NCBI GenBank assembly: GCA_963678675.1
Contig: OY783192.1
Location: 21,385,174 to 21,449,173, forward strand
DNA length: 64,000 nucleotides
Direction of reading: 5' to 3'
Source: Xiphydria camelus
Lineage: Eukaryota > Arthropoda > Insecta > Hymenoptera > Xiphydriidae
Shown here: positions 59,601-64,000 of the stretch, one piece after another
Layout of the letters: each line of letters begins with the position of its first letter
Position numbering within the stretch: the stretch's first letter is position 1
Translations under genes and position numbers: made by a program
Notes under the pieces: generated by a model
What the model was told of the DNA's origin: nothing
What the model saw: the letters and a program-made list of their open reading frames with translations, nothing else
Database searches by the model: none

Positions 59601-60294
59601 AATAAAACCGTTCGACCGTCCGATCGACCCTCCGACCGAGAGTATCTATACAGGAATTGGAACGCCTTTGCGTTCAATAGTCAATACGAGATTTTGTGGC
59701 ATTTTATATTTTCGCCACTGGTCTGCTGGCGTCGCCACCGTCCGGCCTTCATACTCACGTACACTTCCCTTTGTCGCGACGACCCGCGACCAGTCGGCAT
59801 TTGTACCTACAAAGCCCAGCCGACCAAGCCCAGCCGACGGTAAATTTTAAAGTCCCTGTAACTGTGCGGTTCTGCTCGGGACATCATGTACGTGTGTACC
59901 AAGGCTCGCAAACTGGAACGCACTGTCCGTACAAGGCTTTAAAGAACGCTCCGTACTGCTTCGTACACCAATACAGTGAGCGTGTAGTAGGCATGTTCGT
60001 TCATCTCGGCATAAAGCGAGCAGCGAGAACCCGTCTATCTTTTTATGTCTGCCCCCTCCACCCCTCAATTTTTACATCGAATTTTCTCACAATAAATATA
60101 TGTATGGTTATAACCAAAATTATGCTTAGTTACACCATATAAATTGATTATTCTCTAATGATAGATTGATAACGACCAGAATAAATGTTTCATTTATACC
60201 GGCAGAGATCGACTCGGTAGTTAGAGTTGGCTTACAGCCCGTAAACACTGTGCAGTTTATTCACTGTGTAACGTTGCACTTCGTGCACGTTACA

Positions 60295-62119
60295 ATGTGG
60301 CCGATTCCCTAACGTCGCTTCGCTGATCCCGCCATCCCCAGGATAGCATTTAGTAAAAGAAATTTTAGCGCGTTAGAAACTTTTGTAATAGTAGGGGCGA
60401 CATAGCGGAATACCGTAGCGAGATCAGTAATTCGACCTAAAAGACGCTGGAGCTGGAGGACCAAGGGGCTGCAACGAGCGCCAGATACCGTGCGGCGAAA
60501 TGCACACGACTTCCCTGCCAGGCGCAGGACTGGGACTTGCAACCGAGCAGCGTACCCGGCGAGGAACGTACCCTGTTTAGACAGGCACCCCGCTTCTTCG
60601 GCACGGATGGACCGCTTGGAGGCTAGACTTCACCTCGAGATTCTCCGCGTGATCCCACAAGGGAATGTTCCGGAGGAATCTCCAGAAGCTAGCCTCGTAT
60701 CGGGATCCTCCGCGTGATCCCGCAGGGGAATGTTCCGGAGGGATTCATAAGCCGTCATCCGTGAGGGGACAGTTCCGGAGCCACGATTGAATCCAGCGAG
60801 CTACGCGCGCATCCGCGCCAACCAGGAAGGAACTAGTTTCCTTCGATTGACTATCGACGGAGCGGGCGCGCAGCGGAAACTAGAGCGTTGCGCATGCAAA
60901 TCGATGGGGGACATCGATCACCAATTAAAATCGCGGAAAGGGTCTACTAGGAGTGGAGACAGGCCCTCGCCGCTTAGCGAGCCGCAGCGATCACAGGACT
61001 CTTCCTATCTCGTGCGGACCAGCGAAGCGACCTGACGTGCCCATCACCACAGCAGCAGCAGATCTTCCGTTCCGGTAAGCCGGCTCCTTTGTTCGCGACA
61101 CGTGGCCGATACTATAGTAGAGATTTAGATTTCCTTTGCCCTCGACGGGCCTATCGTTTCGTTCCGTGAGTGCGGGTGACGGACCCGTGGCGTTCTTAGA
61201 GTTTTCTTTTCGTAGTATCTTGTGTCGCACGTTAATAGTAATCATTTATCGTTTAGCGATTTAGTTCGCGGTTTTAATATCAGGGGATGCTCGGGAAATT
61301 CGGTAGCACGAGGCGATCGAATTCCCTGAGACGAGTTTAGCCCGCGTTATCGTCGGCAGGATAGTGCGCGTCGGTAGTGCGGTAATACCGTTTTCGTTTC
61401 GTTCCGTGCGCTATCGAGCGCGTTATCAATTAATAGAAAAGAGTGCCCTTAGTGCGGCAAGATATAGTATAAAATAGCTCGTGCGCTCGACTCTCTGTTC
61501 TCCGCTCAAGGCGGTTGATTGTCCCTCGCGAATTTGTTGCGGCTATCGTTCCTACCTCTTCCGCGAATTTCTCCGGCTAACGTTCCTATTCCCTCGCGAA
61601 TTTTTCGCGGCTATCGTTCCTATCTCTCCCGCGAATTTCTCCGGCTAACGTTCCTCTTCCCTCGCGAATTTGTCGCGGCTACCGTTCCTATCTCTCCCGC
61701 GAATCGCTCCGGCTAACGTTCCTATTCCCTAGCGAATTTCTCGCGGCTATCGTTCCTATCTCTCCCACGAATTTCTCCGGCTAACGTTCCTCTTCCCTCG
61801 CGAATTTGTCGCGGCTACCGTTCCTATCTCTCCCGCGAATTATTGTCGGTTATTCTGCCTGTTAGTTTCGCGATAAGGACTGTTTTGAAGCCCGACCTTG
61901 CCGTAGCCGTTAGGCTCTTAGACTAACCAGTAGTGTATAAGAAGATCTCCAATAAAGCTTAGTGTTATTTTCTTGTTATGAATCGCCTCAAATTCGTTTC
62001 TTTGTCTTGAGACCCCGCCCCTCTCCTTCGCCGATACGGGGCTGAGCTAGCGGAGTTCCGTTTCCGGTTCACGTGATCTGACTGTTATCGATCTCGACTT
62101 TCTTTGGTATTTCGGAACA
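60295..62119 (+). mobile_element. Long LTR (~1.8 kb) of a retrotransposon, internal part lost
   Basis: Ends GGAACA at 62119, then a 2 bp gap and a primer-binding-like TGGCGCCCAACA (62122). A TATAAAA at 61468-61474 and AATAAA at 61951-61956 fit U3, R and U5 in order. The start, TGTGGCCGATTCCC at 60295, is the best guess; TGTAACG at 60266 is an alternative. No gag or pol follows, and a different repeat begins by about 62339. The type (Gypsy or BEL) is not decided. Confidence 0.6.
61523..61848 (+). repeat. 68 bp tandem repeat, ~4.8 copies
   Basis: Units start at 61523, 61591, 61659, 61727 and 61795 with exact 68 bp spacing. Each is a 38 + 30 bp dimer (CCCTCGCGAATTTGTCGCGG... then CCGCGAATTTCTCCGGC...). 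Within the long LTR, just downstream of its TATA box. Confidence 0.92.
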
Positions 62120-62121
62120 CC

Positions 62122-62133
62122 TGGCGCCCAACA
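62122..62133 (+). promoter_or_regulatory. Primer-binding site, tRNA-Lys type
   Basis: TGGCGCCCAACA matches the start of primer-binding sites for tRNA-Lys as commonly described; the match beyond 12 nt is poor. Confidence 0.5.
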
Positions 62134-62338
62134 TTTCATTATCTCAATACCTTGTCCGAGCGGGGCCAGTCAGAGAGCGTGCCGAAGTGTGCGACTACCC
62201 GGGTAGCGCCGAGTAGCGTCGTTACAACTGTTTCGATAATTTTAACAAATCGGTGCAAATCGAATGCTATGTTATGAACATAATATCCGGTTTGCACCGA
62301 TTCGTTACAATTACTGAAACGGTGAATAAACCGCATAG

Positions 62339-62590
62339 TTTGTTTATTTACGATTTTTATGACTTCTTTCACGAACGAATTGTTCTGAGGAAAATGTAAA
62401 TATTATCGAAACATTAATTATAGAATCATTACATGTTGATGATTTTATTTATCATTCATAATTTTTAAATCAGTCATCTAGGCTGAAAATATTTTTACCG
62501 ATTTTCCGTTTATCATTGAGTGCGCTCTAGTTGTGAAATTCGATGTTCAATTGTTTTCAAACTGTTAACACGTGATACGTCAGCTGACAA
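62339..62590. repeat. Dispersed repeat, inverted partner of 25620-25915
   Basis: Shares ATTAATTATAGAATCATTAC-like and TTTATCATTGAGTGCGCTCT stretches with the other copy. Confidence 0.7.
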
Positions 62591-63640
62591 CAATGAATGT
62601 GTAGTGACGCGCCACGCCGCTCTTTTCTCCGCCTTGTCGGAAACTACGCGATAAAGCGATCAGCGGTCTCCTCACCGCTAGGCAGCGTTCTCAGGGGTCT
62701 CCTTACCTGAGAACCCTGCCTACGTCACAACTAAGGGCCTTTGCACACGACGCGCGTTATAGGCGGCGAGCGAATTTGCTACCAGCGCCACCATCGGTGA
62801 CTTTGTACAGTTTCCACGGGAATGAGTTGACTGCGACGTGCCAGCTGTCAATCCTGTTCCATCGCAACGAGCGACGGAATTAGGAGGGTCGATTCGTGCT
62901 TCTTGGTAGCATCGACCACAAATAATTCGCCGACTAGAATTAATCGCGTCGTAGGCGAAACGAATATTTCGATAAACATACCTAGGTCGTAAATGTCGCA
63001 GTTCCGAACTTTTCTCCGAAGGTAATTTTAGAGCGATTCGTAGCAAGCCGTCTCTCGCAGTGCCTGCTTCAATAGGTACCGTCACAAAAGCGATCCGAGC
63101 TGGATTAAGGGGAGGAATGTCGGATGCAGTCGATGGACAATTGGGGAATTTTGATACCTGGTTTATCCAGGAAAGCCATACACTGTTCGCGATCGATGTA
63201 GAGATTAGATCTAGATTGGCGCGTTACTTAGGTTGCGATGATAGTGAGCGGTAAGAAATGACATAGAAGTCCCCTTGCGACGGAACACATATTAACACAA
63301 ACTCAAGTCACTTGATACATTTTGTAAATCGGTCACAATGGCGAAGCGGTAGGTTTTGGCGAATTTAGGCTGTCAATGAGCCCGCAGCCATGCACCTTTC
63401 CCGAAAGGATTAATTACTGGACGAGTCGTAATGAACCGCTTTCCGCAATACCCATTCTAATAAACACCGCTATCTATCTTCTTCTATCTTCCATATACAC
63501 GTTTAAATAAAAATGTTATATTCGTTTCTTCAAGGTCTAACGTCGCGGTCTCACAGGGTCATAAACTGGGCGAGAGCACTATATACCTGTATTGTGCATG
63601 TGTCACGTCAATGTCGACACGTTGAGACCGCGTCGTAAGA
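62591..63640. other. Non-coding mosaic
   Basis: A 15 bp-stem hairpin lies at 62680-62721 (AGGCAGCGTTCTCAGG / CCTGAGAACCCTGCCT). 63205-63255 and 63320-63480 relate to repeats at 31755-33000. The open frames at 62720-63254 show no family motif. Confidence 0.35.
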
Positions 63641-63642
63641 TC

Positions 63643-63895
63643 TCCGAAAGTTCTTTACCGATTGCTTTGAAATTTGGACATATAACGTTGCATTCGAATA
63701 CGCGCGTTTTTCATATATACCTACTCTTTATATACCTACTCCTTAAGGGGGTAAATGAATAAAAATGTATCTTTTAAATTTCCGAAAGTTTTTCACCGAT
63801 TGCTTTGAAATTTTAATACAACGTTGCATTTGAATACGCACGTTTTTTTTATATATCTACTATCTATATACCAACTCCCTTAAGGGAGTAAAATA
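63643..63895 (+). repeat. Tandem duplication, ~130 bp unit
   Basis: Two imperfect copies share CCGATTGCTTTGAAATTT, CAACGTTGCATTTGAATACG-like text and end with CTCCTTAAGGGGGTAAA / CTCCCTTAAGGGAGTAAA. Confidence 0.8.
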
Positions 63896-64000
63896 AAGAA
63901 GAGATTATTTCGTGATTCACGCGGACAAAGTCGCAAGGGGAAAGCTATTGACTACTTACTTCTAAAGTAACTGAATATGGATTAAGAGTTACTGATGTCT

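Noticed and set aside
61519..61716. 65-codon frame of Ser/Arg/Pro-rich repeats
   Set aside because: Translation of the 68 bp tandem repeat in an LTR leader; 68 is not a multiple of three, so no repeated peptide is maintained.

Overview
The window looks like arthropod nuclear DNA, most likely insect and plausibly an ant or other hymenopteran. The clade call is inference from the mix of transposon families, not from a host marker gene. I see no bacterial gene organisation, no rRNA, no CRISPR array and no convincing intact host gene. Almost every recognisable open frame belongs to a mobile element, and most are broken.

Layout. 1-1.1 kb: 3' part of a piggyBac-like transposase. 1.3-4.4 kb (-): a degenerate multi-exon protein of an uncharacterised transposon-associated family. 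5.7-9 kb: foldback MITEs and a 1 kb palindrome. 10.1-20.7 kb (-): a P-element/THAP9-like transposase relic, interrupted first by a TTAA-flanked MITE and then, inside its THAP zinc finger, by a 6.5 kb AATT-flanked transposon that itself holds a 3.55 kb pogo-like element. 21.2-23.5 kb (-): a 5'-truncated LINE ending at a 280 bp (AG)n tract. 24.0-25.6 kb: a palindromic repeat holding a 902 bp solo LTR with five covarying hairpins. 26.7-27.3 kb: a mariner-type MITE. 28.6-31.2 kb (-): an ISL2EU-like transposase. 31.4-37 kb: MITEs, palindromes and hairpins. 37.1-37.9 kb: a degenerate array with a ~141 bp period. 38.2-42.6 kb: foldback MITEs, including one made of two inverted mariner 5' halves.

42.2-51.7 kb is one former ~1.5 kb palindrome swollen by nested insertions: a young Gypsy retrotransposon (identical-looking 319 bp LTRs, one stop codon in pol), a small MITE, a MITE placed exactly on the palindrome dyad (itself holding a further MITE), and a Harbinger-derived foldback that appears to carry the 3' end of an unrelated gene. 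52.6-57.4 kb: two copies of a TWA-flanked MITE, a dense array of GTCTTA/TAAGAC dyads and a 2.5 kb foldback. 60.3-62.1 kb: a long LTR with 68 bp tandem repeats, followed by a primer-binding site. The rest is diverged repeat sequence.

The main theme is inverted duplication: about fifteen long inverted repeats lie in 64 kb, several are built from two copies of a transposon 5' end, and later insertions sit strikingly often at palindrome centres. All boundaries were read by eye; alignments and copy numbers were not computed.
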